Assembly (NCBI RefSeq): GCF_018413465.1
Contig: NZ_JAHCDK010000007.1
Coordinates: 62,001 to 126,000, forward strand
DNA length: 64,000 nucleotides
Direction: 5' to 3'
Source of the DNA: Flavobacterium sp. CYK-55
GTDB lineage: Bacteria; Bacteroidota; Bacteroidia; Flavobacteriales; Flavobacteriaceae
Part shown: positions 15,804 to 25,314 of the stretch, piece by piece
Numbering within the stretch: the stretch's first letter is position 1
Layout of the letters: each line of letters opens with the position of its first letter
Program-made: the position numbers and the translations under genes
Notes under the pieces: model-generated
Databases searched by the model: none
What the model was told of the DNA's origin: nothing
Seen by the model: the letters and a program-made list of their open reading frames with translations, nothing else

Positions 15804-17531
15804 ATGAGTATTCCACAAAATATTCTAGAAGCAGCCCAACAGTGGCTTTCACCGGTTTTTGACACCGAAACACAAGCGGCCATTCAACATATGATGGCGC
15901 ACAACCCTAAAGATCTTGAAGAGAGTTTTTATAAAAATTTAGAATTCGGAACCGGTGGTATGCGCGGGGTTATGGGCGTGGGCACGAACCGAATTAACCG
16001 CTATACTTTGGGCAAAAACACCCAAGGTTTGTCTGATTATATGCACCGTTCTTTTCCGGGAAAACAACTCAAAGTAGCCATTGGTTATGATTGTCGCCAC
16101 AACAGCAACACGCTCGCCAAAGTAGTCGCAGATGTTTTTTCGGCCAATGGAATCAAGGTGTATTTGTTCTCAGATATGCGACCAACACCCGAATTGAGTT
16201 TTGCGCTTAAATATTTAGGATGCCAAGCGGGCATTGTGCTCACGGCTTCACACAACCCGCCGGAATACAACGGTTATAAAGTGTATTGGGAAGACGGTGG
16301 CCAACTTGTTCCGCCGCAAGATGGTGAGATTATTAAGGTAATTGAAAGTCTGCGTTATGACCAAATAAAATTTGAATCCAACCCGGATTTGATTGAATAT
16401 ATTGACACTGAAATTGATGCAGCTTTTAGAGCTTCATCGATTGCTAATGCGAGTTTTAATACGCCCGCTGCAGCCAAAGAAAATCTGCAAATTGTTTTTA
16501 CTTCGCTGCACGGAACCTCGATCAAAGCGGTTCCGCAAACCTTGGCCGAGGCCGGATACACCAATGTGCATATAGTTCCGGAGCAAGCCGAACCCAACGG
16601 AGATTTTCCAACGGTAGTATCGCCCAACCCAGAAGAGCCTGAAGCTTTGACGATGGCTTTGGCTTTGGCCGATAAAATAGGCGGTGATATTGTGATTGGA
16701 ACCGATCCGGATTGCGACCGTTTAGGTGTAGCCGTGCGCGATAATAATGGCCAACTGATTTTGCTCAACGGAAATCAAACCATGGTTTTAATGACCGCAT
16801 TTTTGCTCGAACAATGGAAACGTCAAGGCAAAATTGACGGCAAACAATTCATTGGCTCAACGATTGTATCTACACCGATGATGTTGGAATTGGCCGAAGC
16901 TTATGGCGTGGCTTGTAAAGTGGGGCTCACCGGATTTAAATGGATTGCCAAATTCATCAAAGATTTACCCGAATTGAAATTCATTGGCGGTGGCGAAGAG
17001 AGTTTTGGCTTTATGGTGGGCGATGCCGTGCGCGACAAAGATGCCGTAGCCGCTACCCTACTCATTTGTGAAATTGCAGCTCAGGCTAAAGCGGCCGGAA
17101 GCTCGGTATATAAAGAACTCATCAACTTATATGTAGACCACGGTTTCTATAAAGAATACTTGGTATCGTTGACCAAAAAAGGCATTGATGGTTTGCGTGA
17201 AATCAATCAGATGATGGTGGATATGCGCGAAAATCCGGTGCAAGAAATTGCCGGAGCTCGTGTTGTAATGCTCGAAGATTACAAAAAATCAATCGCTAAA
17301 AATTTACTGACCGGCGAAGAAGAAGCGCTTAGTGTTCCGAAGTCTGACGTATTGATTTATTATACTGAAGACGGCGCCAAGATTGCGGCACGACCAAGCG
17401 GCACCGAACCTAAGATTAAATTTTATGTAAGTGTTAACGCTCCGCTCGATGCCGCTGAAAATGCACCTGTGGTTGAAGCTCAACTCGATGCCAAAATCAA
17501 AAACATTTTGACTGATTTAAACATCATTTAA
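15804..17531 (+). CDS. Phosphohexomutase (phosphoglucomutase/phosphomannomutase family)
   Basis: 575 residues, the long bacterial PGM/PMM-type form. The four alpha-D-phosphohexomutase signatures are all present: catalytic phosphoserine loop TASHNP (Ser149), magnesium loop DPDCDR (301-306), sugar loop GGGEES (395-400), and phosphate loop RPSGTEPK (530-537). The early EFGTGGMRGVMGVG motif is typical of the PgcA/PGM2-like branch. It interconverts hexose-6-phosphate and hexose-1-phosphate, feeding nucleotide-sugar synthesis. Its stop TAA shares a base with the ATG of the ABC exporter (TAATG), which suggests translational coupling. Glucose versus mannose preference cannot be read from the sequence. 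Confidence 0.93.
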   Translation: MSIPQNILEAAQQWLSPVFDTETQAAIQHMMAHNPKDLEESFYKNLEFGTGGMRGVMGVGTNRINRYTLGKNTQGLSDYMHRSFPGKQLKVAIGYDCRHNSNTLAKVVADVFSANGIKVYLFSDMRPTPELSFALKYLGCQAGIVLTASHNPPEYNGYKVYWEDGGQLVPPQDGEIIKVIESLRYDQIKFESNPDLIEYIDTEIDAAFRASSIANASFNTPAAAKENLQIVFTSLHGTSIKAVPQTLAEAGYTNVHIVPEQAEPNGDFPTVVSPNPEEPEALTMALALADKIGGDIVIGTDPDCDRLGVAVRDNNGQLILLNGNQTMVLMTAFLLEQWKRQGKIDGKQFIGSTIVSTPMMLELAEAYGVACKVGLTGFKWIAKFIKDLPELKFIGGGEESFGFMVGDAVRDKDAVAATLLICEIAAQAKAAGSSVYKELINLYVDHGFYKEYLVSLTKKGIDGLREINQMMVDMRENPVQEIAGARVVMLEDYKKSIAKNLLTGEEEALSVPKSDVLIYYTEDGAKIAARPSGTEPKIKFYVSVNAPLDAAENAPVVEAQLDAKIKNILTDLNII

Positions 17532-19360
17532 TGAATAATTTCAGAAAAATAATTCCTTTTATTCTGCCGTATAAAAAGTACGCTTACCTGAATATTTTGT
17601 TCAATATTTTGTATGCGTTTTTCGGGACACTATCGTTTTTAGCGCTCATGCCTATGATGGATGTCTTGTTTGGGCAATCAAACAAAATATACACAGAGCC
17701 GGTTTACAACGGATTGGGCGGACTCAAAAAATACGTTGGAGATGAGTTGAATTATTACCTGACCATGACCACCGAGCAGCACGGCATTGGCACTACGCTA
17801 TCTATATTGGTAGCCGGAATCATCACGATTTTTATGCTCAAAAATCTGTGTGATTATTTGGCCATGTTTTTCATCACGTTTTTGCGCAACGGAATTCTAC
17901 GTGACTTGCGCAATGCGATGTATCAAAAAACACTTGATTTGCCGCTATCATTTTTTTCAGAAAAACGCAAAGGCGATACGATTTCAAGAATTGCCAGCGA
18001 TGTGAGCGAAGTACAAGCTTCGATGCTTTCAATTTTAGAACTCATTGTCAAAGAACCACTGACGATTATCTTTACGATCATTGCCATGTTTACCATCAGC
18101 GTCAAATTGACTGTTTTTGTGTTTATTTTTATTCCGGTTTCGGGTTATATCATCTCGCTCATCGGCAAACAACTCAAAAAGAAATCAACACGCGCCCAAC
18201 AAGAACAAGGCGTATTTTTATCCACCATTGAAGAAACTTTAGGCGGACTCAAAGTAGTGAAAGGCTATAATGCCGAGGGATATTTCAGCAAGGTTTTTCA
18301 AAACTCAACCAACCGCTTTTTTAATTTGTCCAACAGCATTGGCAACCGACAAAATTTAGCTTCACCGATGAGTGAATTCCTGGGAATCATGGTCATCGCT
18401 ATATTGCTTTGGTACGGCGGACACATGGTTTTGATTGAAAAAACACTCAAAGGAGCAGCTTTTATTACCTATATGGGATTGGCCTACAACATTCTCACTC
18501 CGGCCAAAGCGATTTCAAAAGCTTCATACGGTGTCAAGAAAGGAAACGCCGCTGCCGAACGCGTACTTGAAATATTAGATCAACCCAACCCGATTACCAG
18601 CAAAGAAAACGCGATGGTGAAAACTTCATTTGATTCAGATATTCAATTGACAAATGTTCGTTTTAAATATGCTGATGATTGGGTGTTGAAAGATTTTTCG
18701 CTTCAAGTGAAAAAAGGGCAAACCGTAGCGCTGGTGGGGCAATCAGGCAGCGGAAAAAGCACCATTGCCAATTTGCTGACCCGTTTTTATGACGTGAACG
18801 AAGGAGCAATTGCCATTGACGGAACTGACATCCGCGATTTAAACTTGTCATCGCTGCGCCATCAGATTGGTTTGGTTACCCAAGACAGTATTTTGTTTAA
18901 TGACACCATCAAAGCGAATATTTCTTTGGGCAAACTCGACGCTACAGACGAAGAAATTATTGAAGCTCTCAAAGTAGCCAATGCCTACGAATTTGTCAAA
19001 GATTTACCGCAAGGCATTTATACCAATATTGGTGACAGCGGAAACAAACTCTCCGGCGGTCAAAAGCAACGTTTAAGTATTGCGCGTGCCGTGCTCAAAA
19101 ATCCGCCGATTATGATTTTGGATGAAGCAACTTCGGCCTTGGATACCGAAAGCGAAAAACTCGTTCAATTGGCTTTAGAAAACATGATGCAACACCGAAC
19201 TTCGATTGTGATTGCACATAGACTTTCTACGATTCAAAAAGCCGACGTGATTGTGGTGATGCAAAAAGGTGAAATTGTAGAACAAGGCAACCACGAACAA
19301 CTCATGGCCAAGGGCGCAACGTATCACAAACTCGTGACGATGCAGTCGTTTGAGAGCTAG
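17531..19360 (+). CDS. ABC exporter, fused permease and ATPase (MsbA-like)
   Basis: 609 residues: six-helix type 1 exporter membrane domain (about 15-330), then a nucleotide-binding domain. Walker A GQSGSGKST lies near 403-411, the signature LSGGQ near 508, Walker B IMILDEATSALD near 525-536, and the switch His in IAHRLST. The EKRKGDTISRIASDV coupling segment is typical of half-transporters that work as homodimers. Likely substrates are lipid A core, lipid-linked sugars or a hydrophobic compound; context with the glycosyltransferase and hexomutase favours a glycolipid. It overlaps the upstream stop by one base and ends 2 nt from the convergent lipoprotein gene. Confidence 0.92.
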   Translation: MNNFRKIIPFILPYKKYAYLNILFNILYAFFGTLSFLALMPMMDVLFGQSNKIYTEPVYNGLGGLKKYVGDELNYYLTMTTEQHGIGTTLSILVAGIITIFMLKNLCDYLAMFFITFLRNGILRDLRNAMYQKTLDLPLSFFSEKRKGDTISRIASDVSEVQASMLSILELIVKEPLTIIFTIIAMFTISVKLTVFVFIFIPVSGYIISLIGKQLKKKSTRAQQEQGVFLSTIEETLGGLKVVKGYNAEGYFSKVFQNSTNRFFNLSNSIGNRQNLASPMSEFLGIMVIAILLWYGGHMVLIEKTLKGAAFITYMGLAYNILTPAKAISKASYGVKKGNAAAERVLEILDQPNPITSKENAMVKTSFDSDIQLTNVRFKYADDWVLKDFSLQVKKGQTVALVGQSGSGKSTIANLLTRFYDVNEGAIAIDGTDIRDLNLSSLRHQIGLVTQDSILFNDTIKANISLGKLDATDEEIIEALKVANAYEFVKDLPQGIYTNIGDSGNKLSGGQKQRLSIARAVLKNPPIMILDEATSALDTESEKLVQLALENMMQHRTSIVIAHRLSTIQKADVIVVMQKGEIVEQGNHEQLMAKGATYHKLVTMQSFES

Positions 19361-19362
19361 AA

Positions 19363-20082
19363 TTATTTTGTAAGCTGATATTCGACCGATTGCCAATCTT
19401 TAGCCATTAAATCTAAATAGAAATAATGTACGCGGTCATTGCGATCAAAAGCTCCGTCTTTGTTGGTATCATCAATGGTTCTGAAATACAAACGATTTTT
19501 TGAATCGATGACTTTCCAATCAATAACTTCTTGAAAATCGGCAGAAACCTTGGTAAAACGACCGCCCGAAACATCGCTTAAATACAACGTTTGAATATCA
19601 TTGGTATCTATAAGATTGTCTTTGTTGGTATCAGCATCGGCCAACAAATAAACCAAGGTTTGTTGTTTGGTTTTATCTGCTTGTGATTTGAGATAGCTGA
19701 TGGATTGTATCATTACCGGCTTATCAGTCAAAGCATGCAATGAATCAGATTTTACTTCTTGAAACTTCACATTGCGCAAATATCCGGTGATTTCATTTTC
19801 GCTGTAATTCGATATTTTGGTATTTAATTGATTGCTTGATGAACCGCTGTCATATTTACTTCGGTCAGAAGCCGAAACTTCACCCATAGGAAATAATAAA
19901 TATGGTGTTCCTTGAAACTGAATGGGCAGATCAGCTATTTCAACTTTAGAAGTGTCGACTTTAGGTTTTTCAACCGCTGTTGAAGGCGCTTCGTAACTCA
20001 CCTTTGGAGTTTCGGTTTCTTTTTTACAACTAAAAAGCAACCCACAAACCGACGCTAAAACTATATTTAAAACAACTTTCAT
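19363..20082 (-). CDS. Lipoprotein with two calcium-loop (EF-hand-like) motifs
   Basis: 239 residues. A lipoprotein signal peptide ends in GLLFSC at Cys19, followed by KKETE, a charged stretch like the Bacteroidetes lipoprotein export signal, so a surface position is possible. Two acidic loops, DADTNKDNLIDTND and DDTNKDGAFDRND, match the DxDxDG-type calcium-binding pattern found in dockerins and EF hands. No enzyme motif is seen. It is the last gene of a three-gene operon, 33 nt after a TonB-dependent receptor. A role as receptor partner is inferred from position only; it is not SusD-like in size or motif. Confidence 0.8.
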   Translation of the reverse strand: MKVVLNIVLASVCGLLFSCKKETETPKVSYEAPSTAVEKPKVDTSKVEIADLPIQFQGTPYLLFPMGEVSASDRSKYDSGSSSNQLNTKISNYSENEITGYLRNVKFQEVKSDSLHALTDKPVMIQSISYLKSQADKTKQQTLVYLLADADTNKDNLIDTNDIQTLYLSDVSGGRFTKVSADFQEVIDWKVIDSKNRLYFRTIDDTNKDGAFDRNDRVHYFYLDLMAKDWQSVEYQLTK

Positions 20083-20115
20083 ATCAAACTATTTAATTCA
20101 AAAGTAGCAAATAAA

Positions 20116-22599
20116 CTACAATTTGGCCGAGATTTTAAAATTGAAAACGCGGGTAGTTAAGTAATTCGGAATTCCGTATTGGCTCTTGGTATACACATCG
20201 CGCACCCATGTATTGGTAATGGCGTTTTGGTTGTTGAACATATTGAAAATCTCAAAACCAATTGATAAATCATTGAATTTTCTAAGCCAATGTTTTTCTG
20301 GACGTTGCGGATTTTTTTCGGTAAACACATACGAGAACCCAACATCTGCACGGCGATAATCGCGCAAACGCGACTGGTAATCATACGGATCAGCATACGA
20401 TGGTGAACCGCCCGGCAAACCGGTGTTGTAGACCAAATTCAGATAAATTTTTACACTCGGAAGATTGGGCATATAATCTTGAAACAAGGCTGCAAACTTG
20501 AATCGCTGATCAGTTGGTCGGGCAATATCGCCTTTACCATCTGTGTTTTCTTTGGTTTTCATATAACTGAAACTAAACCATGATTCAGTGCCCGGAACAA
20601 ATTCTCCGTTGAGGCGCACATCCAAACCTTGCGCAAAAGCGGTTGCATTGTTGTTGGCCGCATAACGAATACGAACGTTGTCAATGGTATACGGATTCAC
20701 ATCATTCAAACCTTTGTAATAAGCCTCGGTAACCATTTTAAAAGGTCGACCCCACATTAAGAAACTGTAGTCGTTGCCTAAAACAATATGATATGATGCT
20801 TGTGCTTTTACATCGGGCAAAACCTCTCCCAATGCATTGCGCAATTCTCTATAAAACGGTGGTTGATAATACAACCCTCCGGAAATTCTAAAGAGCATAT
20901 CTTTTTCCCAGTCGGGTTTGATGGCAAACTGAGCCCGCGGACTGACCACTACTTGACTTTTGCCGTTGATGTTATCGCCAGACACCTGCCATTGCTGAGC
21001 ACGCAAACCTGCATTATACCATACTTGATGATTGCCTATACTGCCTTTCATGCTCCATTGCCCGTATGCTGAGAAACGATTGATCACAGCAAAATTTTTA
21101 GCACGAACATTTTGATAAGGCAACAACGGGCCAACAAAAGAATTGTATGGTTGGTCATTGGATGGAGGAACGTAGCCCGATGGTAATCTTGGCGGATTAA
21201 TTGAAAAACCAGCCGAATCAATAACTTCCCATTCAATGAGGCGATCACGAATGTCTTCACGGGTATATTTGAAGCCCCATTCAACTTGGTGTTTCTTTTT
21301 GATATCGTGAAAACCTTTTACTTCGGCATTGACAATCAGCGCATCTAAATCATTGCGCGCATGGTTGAGTTGTGTTCCGATAGCGCGACTGTAGACCACA
21401 TCGCCAAAAGTTTCAGAACCCAAATTTCCATCCACCTGACCCAAAGCATATTGGGCAAAAATGTCAAAATATTCTTGTTCTAAAGTATGATAAGCTGAGC
21501 CAATGAATTTTAGTGTAAATTGCTCGTTGACATTAAATACCGACTTATAGGCTCCAAATAAAGTTTGGTAACGATCTTTCTCTTGCCCTTGGTAGAAAAC
21601 CTGTAAAGCAATAGGCTCGGCTATAGTTCCAAAGTTGGTCTGACGTGTGAGTGGTTGATAATCGTATTTGTTTTGTGAAATGTTACCCAAAAAACTATGC
21701 TGCCAACGCGTATTAGGCGTATAGGTAACATAGGTTTGCACATCGGCAAAAGTAGGATGATAATTGGTTTGTGTTTCTTGACTTTTAACGAGCAAACTGT
21801 TGTCACGGTAACGAACTCCGGTAATCGCTGTCCATTTTTGATTTTTTGAAACCAAATCAACCGAAGCTGCTCCGCCAAGATAACTCGCGTCGAAAGTGGC
21901 GCCAAATTTAGTTGGGCGACGGTAAGTAATATCTAAAACCGAGGACAATTTATCACCGTATTTGGCTTGAAAACCACCGGCTGAAAAATCAACATTTTGA
22001 ACCAAATCAGTATTGGTAAAGCTCAAGCCTTCTTGTTGACCGGAACGAATCAAAAAAGGTCTGTAAACTTCGATTTCATTGACATAGACTAAGTTTTCGT
22101 CATAATTTCCTCCGCGAACGGCATATTGTGTACTAAGCTCGTTGTTAGAACTCACACCGGGCAATGATTTGAGCAAATTTTCAACTCCGGCATTGGCTCC
22201 GGGAATTTTTCGAATGACCTGCGGCTCAAGTGTAGTAATCCCTTGTACGCGCTTGCGATTTTTGGCGGTTACTACTACTTCGCCCATTTGCTCGGCCTTG
22301 TCGTTCATGACCACATTAAACTCGTAATCTTCATTGGGATTTAGCTGAATGTTGGCGATGGTTTTTTTAAGCGAAATATGCGTAAAAACAAGTTGAATCT
22401 TCTTTCCGGCGGGAACAGTCAATTGATAATAACCATTGGCATTGGTTTGTGTACTTTTACCTTCGGCCGAAACATTGACCTGTTCTACAGGCTGATTGTT
22501 TTCATTGAGGATAATTCCTTTTACACGAGCTGTTTGCGCAGATACCAGCGCGCTAAAAAACAGCATGAAAAGAAAGAGTTGAGATTTATCTGTTTTCAA
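20116..22599 (-). CDS. TonB-dependent outer-membrane receptor with carboxypeptidase-regulatory-like domain
   Basis: 827 residues. A signal peptide ends near ALVSAQ (22). The N-terminal CarboxypepD-reg-like beta-sandwich covers 24-95 (VKGIILNENNQPVEQVNVSA, TNANGYYQLTVPAG). The plug domain has EVVVTAKNRKRVQG, VENLLKSLPGV and YAVRGGNYDENLVYVNEIEVY, and the rest is a 22-strand barrel. The C terminus, RVFNFKISAKL, ends in an aromatic/hydrophobic beta-signal. It imports or presents an unknown ligand using TonB energy. There is no adjacent SusD. It lies 6 nt after the M23 peptidase gene, an unusual operon partner. Confidence 0.92.
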   Translation of the reverse strand: MKTDKSQLFLFMLFFSALVSAQTARVKGIILNENNQPVEQVNVSAEGKSTQTNANGYYQLTVPAGKKIQLVFTHISLKKTIANIQLNPNEDYEFNVVMNDKAEQMGEVVVTAKNRKRVQGITTLEPQVIRKIPGANAGVENLLKSLPGVSSNNELSTQYAVRGGNYDENLVYVNEIEVYRPFLIRSGQQEGLSFTNTDLVQNVDFSAGGFQAKYGDKLSSVLDITYRRPTKFGATFDASYLGGAASVDLVSKNQKWTAITGVRYRDNSLLVKSQETQTNYHPTFADVQTYVTYTPNTRWQHSFLGNISQNKYDYQPLTRQTNFGTIAEPIALQVFYQGQEKDRYQTLFGAYKSVFNVNEQFTLKFIGSAYHTLEQEYFDIFAQYALGQVDGNLGSETFGDVVYSRAIGTQLNHARNDLDALIVNAEVKGFHDIKKKHQVEWGFKYTREDIRDRLIEWEVIDSAGFSINPPRLPSGYVPPSNDQPYNSFVGPLLPYQNVRAKNFAVINRFSAYGQWSMKGSIGNHQVWYNAGLRAQQWQVSGDNINGKSQVVVSPRAQFAIKPDWEKDMLFRISGGLYYQPPFYRELRNALGEVLPDVKAQASYHIVLGNDYSFLMWGRPFKMVTEAYYKGLNDVNPYTIDNVRIRYAANNNATAFAQGLDVRLNGEFVPGTESWFSFSYMKTKENTDGKGDIARPTDQRFKFAALFQDYMPNLPSVKIYLNLVYNTGLPGGSPSYADPYDYQSRLRDYRRADVGFSYVFTEKNPQRPEKHWLRKFNDLSIGFEIFNMFNNQNAITNTWVRDVYTKSQYGIPNYLTTRVFNFKISAKL

Positions 22600-22605
22600 A
22601 AGATG

Positions 22606-24297
22606 TTATTTTGTTGTCTTGTTCCTAAAAAAAGTCGTCTCAAAGATAGCAGAATTCCCGAGATTATCTGAAACGATTACTTTTAATTGATTGTCTCCAT
22701 CAAGCATTTCGTCTTCATTAATTTGGTAGGTAATTCGATCAGATTTGTTGTCGTATTCAAACAAAACCCATTTTTCATTGAGATATCCTTTGTAGGTTTT
22801 GATTCCTGATAAATCATCTGAAATAGACAGCGAAATAGCTTTTTCACGATCTAAATTCTTGAGTGCTTTTGCATTGACTAACGCAATTTTAGGCGCTATC
22901 GTATCGGTCACTAATGTAAATCCGCCCAAGTTTTTTGTATAAGCTGAATACACATCATCCTTGCGTTTGGTGGCATTATACATTTTTTTGTTGCCGCTTA
23001 GTGAAGCTATAAAAGTTTTTTCTTTGTTGACTACAGTAGCGTCGGTTATACTGACTTTGAAGTTGCTGTGCACCGGAACAGAATCGTCATGAACGGTCAT
23101 GATTTTGTTTTGCACTGAAAACTTCAGGTAAAAATCGTCATAAAAAGTTTTGGCAGGCACAAAGACTTCCATCCCATCTTTTTGATAAATATTATCGGTA
23201 TCGGCTTTTAAAAAATAAGGCGTTTTTTCAGTGTAATCTTTAATGATTGCAGGTTGCGATGCGTAATCAATAGGGATAAAAACGGTGACTTGATTTTGAT
23301 TGAAGTCAGAAACTTGAATTTTAAAAACTTGCGAATAACCCTGCTGAACTTGAACAATTCCGTTTTGCATATCTGATTTTAGAATACTTAAAGGAAAAGA
23401 ATTTTTCATAAACAACTTTTGGTAACGTTGCTTGGTCTTTCGGAAACGTTGGAAATCTATCAAAGCATTGACATATCTGCCTTCATCAAACGACAATTGA
23501 CTAAATTCATATCCAAATGAGGGGCTTCCGTTGTTGAATGCTTCGACTTTAAAAACACCATTGTTGTTGTATGATACATTGTCATAATCAGAGCAAATAA
23601 GTCCAAAACCTATTTTGCCTTGGGCATAAATCTTCTCGGCAATATAATTACCATCCTTTTGCAAAGACAGATTGATCATTATGGGCTTCTGCGACTCGTT
23701 GGCAATGCTTTCGTCACCAATGGGATAAACCATTAATCCGGAGATTAAAGGTTTTTTGGTATCAGGCAAGAAATTGTTGTAGCCAAAATAAAGCGGATTG
23801 ATGATTTTCTCGGTTTTGGTATCGCGAAACTCAAAATGCAGATGTGGGCCTTCAGAACCCCCGGTGTTTCCGGAAAACGCAATCGTGTCGCCTTTTTTGA
23901 CGACTAATTCACCCGGGTTCGGGAAAATCTCAACTTCAAAAGATTCATTTTTGTATTGCTCGGCACGGATGGCTTGCTCTAATTTGCCATAGCCTTTTTG
24001 CAAATGACCATAAACCGTGGTATAGCCGTTGGGATGATCAATGTAAATAGCTTTTCCGTAACCAAACGGCGAAATCTTAATCCGGGAAACATAGCCATCA
24101 GCAGTGGCATAAACCGGGAAACCTTCTTTTTGTTGGGTTCTGAAATCAAATCCGGTATGGAAGTGATTTGAGCGCAATTCACCAAAATTGCCCGCCAGTT
24201 GCATGGGTAAATCGAGCGGCGGACGAAAATAATCCTGTGGATAATTCTGAGCAAAAACAGGCGTAGAAAAAATCAAAAGTGCGAATAAATATTTCAT
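22606..24297 (-). CDS. Secreted M23 (LytM) metallopeptidase
   Basis: 563 residues with a signal peptide (cleavage near TPVFAQ, 17). The M23 domain carries the zinc motif H47-TGF-D51 (NHFHTGFDF) and the second motif HLHFE (His152, His154), with YGHLQKGYGKL between. The C-terminal 390 residues are beta-rich without a recognised enzyme motif and end with an Ig-like DNLGNSAIFETTF segment. Family knowledge: such enzymes cut peptide cross-links in peptidoglycan or act as LytM regulators. All metal ligands appear intact, so hydrolysis is expected. It is the first gene of the operon with the TonB receptor and calcium-loop lipoprotein. Confidence 0.9.
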   Translation of the reverse strand: MKYLFALLIFSTPVFAQNYPQDYFRPPLDLPMQLAGNFGELRSNHFHTGFDFRTQQKEGFPVYATADGYVSRIKISPFGYGKAIYIDHPNGYTTVYGHLQKGYGKLEQAIRAEQYKNESFEVEIFPNPGELVVKKGDTIAFSGNTGGSEGPHLHFEFRDTKTEKIINPLYFGYNNFLPDTKKPLISGLMVYPIGDESIANESQKPIMINLSLQKDGNYIAEKIYAQGKIGFGLICSDYDNVSYNNNGVFKVEAFNNGSPSFGYEFSQLSFDEGRYVNALIDFQRFRKTKQRYQKLFMKNSFPLSILKSDMQNGIVQVQQGYSQVFKIQVSDFNQNQVTVFIPIDYASQPAIIKDYTEKTPYFLKADTDNIYQKDGMEVFVPAKTFYDDFYLKFSVQNKIMTVHDDSVPVHSNFKVSITDATVVNKEKTFIASLSGNKKMYNATKRKDDVYSAYTKNLGGFTLVTDTIAPKIALVNAKALKNLDREKAISLSISDDLSGIKTYKGYLNEKWVLFEYDNKSDRITYQINEDEMLDGDNQLKVIVSDNLGNSAIFETTFFRNKTTK

Positions 24298-24427
24298 AAA
24301 ATAAAGCTTTTGGCTAAATTAGAAAAATTCCATAAACGTCTAATTTTTTTAGCATTTCATATAAACAACTAATTGACAAATGTTTATAACGCAATAATAA
24401 GGTTGCAGCAAAATTTTATGCAAAGTG

Positions 24428-24458
24428 TTGGTATAATTCAATCGGAATCTTAACTTTG
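24428..24458 (+). promoter_or_regulatory. Promoter of the zapA operon
   Basis: TTG (24428-24430), 20 nt, TAACTTTG (24451-24458); the ATG follows at 24488. Confidence 0.85.
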
Positions 24459-24487
24459 TTCGGATTAGTAATGAACCGCCATTAATC

Positions 24488-24778
24488 ATGAGTGAGATTG
24501 TAGAAATCATTGATAATCTTGAGCATAAGTTGCAAAAGCTGTTGTCTAAAATGGACCAGCTTGAGCAACAATCTGTACGATTGAAGCAAGAACTTGAGAA
24601 AGCACAAGGTATCGTTGATAAGCAATCACAAGAAATGAATGTACTTAAACAAAAGTGCGAATCGTTGAAAATGGCTAATTCATTGCTTGGCAGTGAAGAT
24701 AATAAACGAGATACTAAACTGAAGATAAATTCATTGATTCGAGAAATCGATTATTGCATCGCCCAATTGGCTGATTAA
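24488..24778 (+). CDS. Small coiled-coil protein preceding zapA
   Basis: 96 residues, almost entirely a predicted coiled coil: ILE/LEHKLQKLLSKMDQLEQQ, then LKQELEKAQGIVDKQ and MNVLKQKCESLKMANSLLG show heptad spacing of Leu, Met and Val. The tail (LKINSLIREIDYCIAQL) is a short amphipathic helix. There is no signal peptide. It has its own good promoter and is separated from zapA by only 4 nt. In gamma-proteobacteria ZapA's partner ZapB is a short coiled coil (81 residues); size and position suggest a functional counterpart, but no sequence homology to ZapB is claimed. Confidence 0.85.
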   Translation: MSEIVEIIDNLEHKLQKLLSKMDQLEQQSVRLKQELEKAQGIVDKQSQEMNVLKQKCESLKMANSLLGSEDNKRDTKLKINSLIREIDYCIAQLAD

Positions 24779-24782
24779 ATTT

Positions 24783-25085
24783 ATGGATAACAAACTTAAA
24801 ATCAAATTATCAATAGCCGACCGCGTATATCCGCTAACGGTAGAGCTCTCGCAAGAAGAAGGTTTGCGCAGCGCTTCAAAAAAGATTGATTTGATGATCA
24901 AACAGTTTGAAGAAAACTACGCTGTTCGTGACAAACAGGATGTTTTGGCCATGTGTGCCTTGCAATTTGCTTCTCAGCTTGAGCAAAAGCTGATGGAAAA
25001 CTCCATTGACGGGACTGAAGCTATTGACCGCATCAAAAATTTAAATGCACGTTTAGACCAATATCTCAACAAAGCAAGCGAATAA
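24783..25085 (+). CDS. zapA: Cell division protein ZapA
   Basis: 100 residues. It fits ZapA in length and pattern: N-terminal beta-hairpin (LKIKLSIADRVYPLTVELSQEEGLRSASKKID), then a long helix (VLAMCALQFASQLEQKL) that forms the tetramer. ZapA binds FtsZ and bundles protofilaments at the Z-ring. It follows the coiled-coil gene with a 4-nt gap and precedes the 6S RNA, a zapA-ssrS order also known in proteobacteria. Confidence 0.9.
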   Translation: MDNKLKIKLSIADRVYPLTVELSQEEGLRSASKKIDLMIKQFEENYAVRDKQDVLAMCALQFASQLEQKLMENSIDGTEAIDRIKNLNARLDQYLNKASE

Positions 25086-25128
25086 GCGCAACAAAAAAAC
25101 ACGTTCTTATACACAGACTAAAAATACT

Positions 25129-25290
25129 GCCTACATTAGTTCATATTTGATAAACTCAACGCTAACAAATTAAAATGAGCGAATCGTTACTACTATGGTA
25201 TGCCTTGCTTTGACTTGGAAACCTGAACAGTAAGTTAGCTCAAAACTTGTCTATACGAGTTTATACAATCACCTAATGTAGGCTTTTTTT
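25129..25290 (+). ncRNA. ssrS: 6S RNA (6S-Flavo type)
   Basis: The spacer between zapA and rny folds as a long closed RNA. The ends pair perfectly, GCCTACATTAG (25129-25139) with CTAATGTAGGC (25273-25283), followed by T7, so the closing stem doubles as an intrinsic terminator. Inside, TAAACTC (25151-25157) pairs with GAGTTTA (25257-25263) and GCTAAC (25161-25166) with GTTAGC (25234-25239), leaving a central internal region. This stem-bubble-stem form, about 155 nt length and position after zapA match 6S RNA, which mimics an open promoter and holds sigma-A RNA polymerase in stationary phase. The exact 5' end is not certain, and no strong promoter box is seen just upstream. Confidence 0.85.
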
Positions 25291-25314
25291 ATATAATTAA
25301 TTTTTAACTAACTA

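Noticed and set aside
15491..15883. 130-codon minus-strand frame between the glycosyltransferase and the hexomutase
   Set aside because: It overlaps both genes and repeat copy C; no plausible start region.
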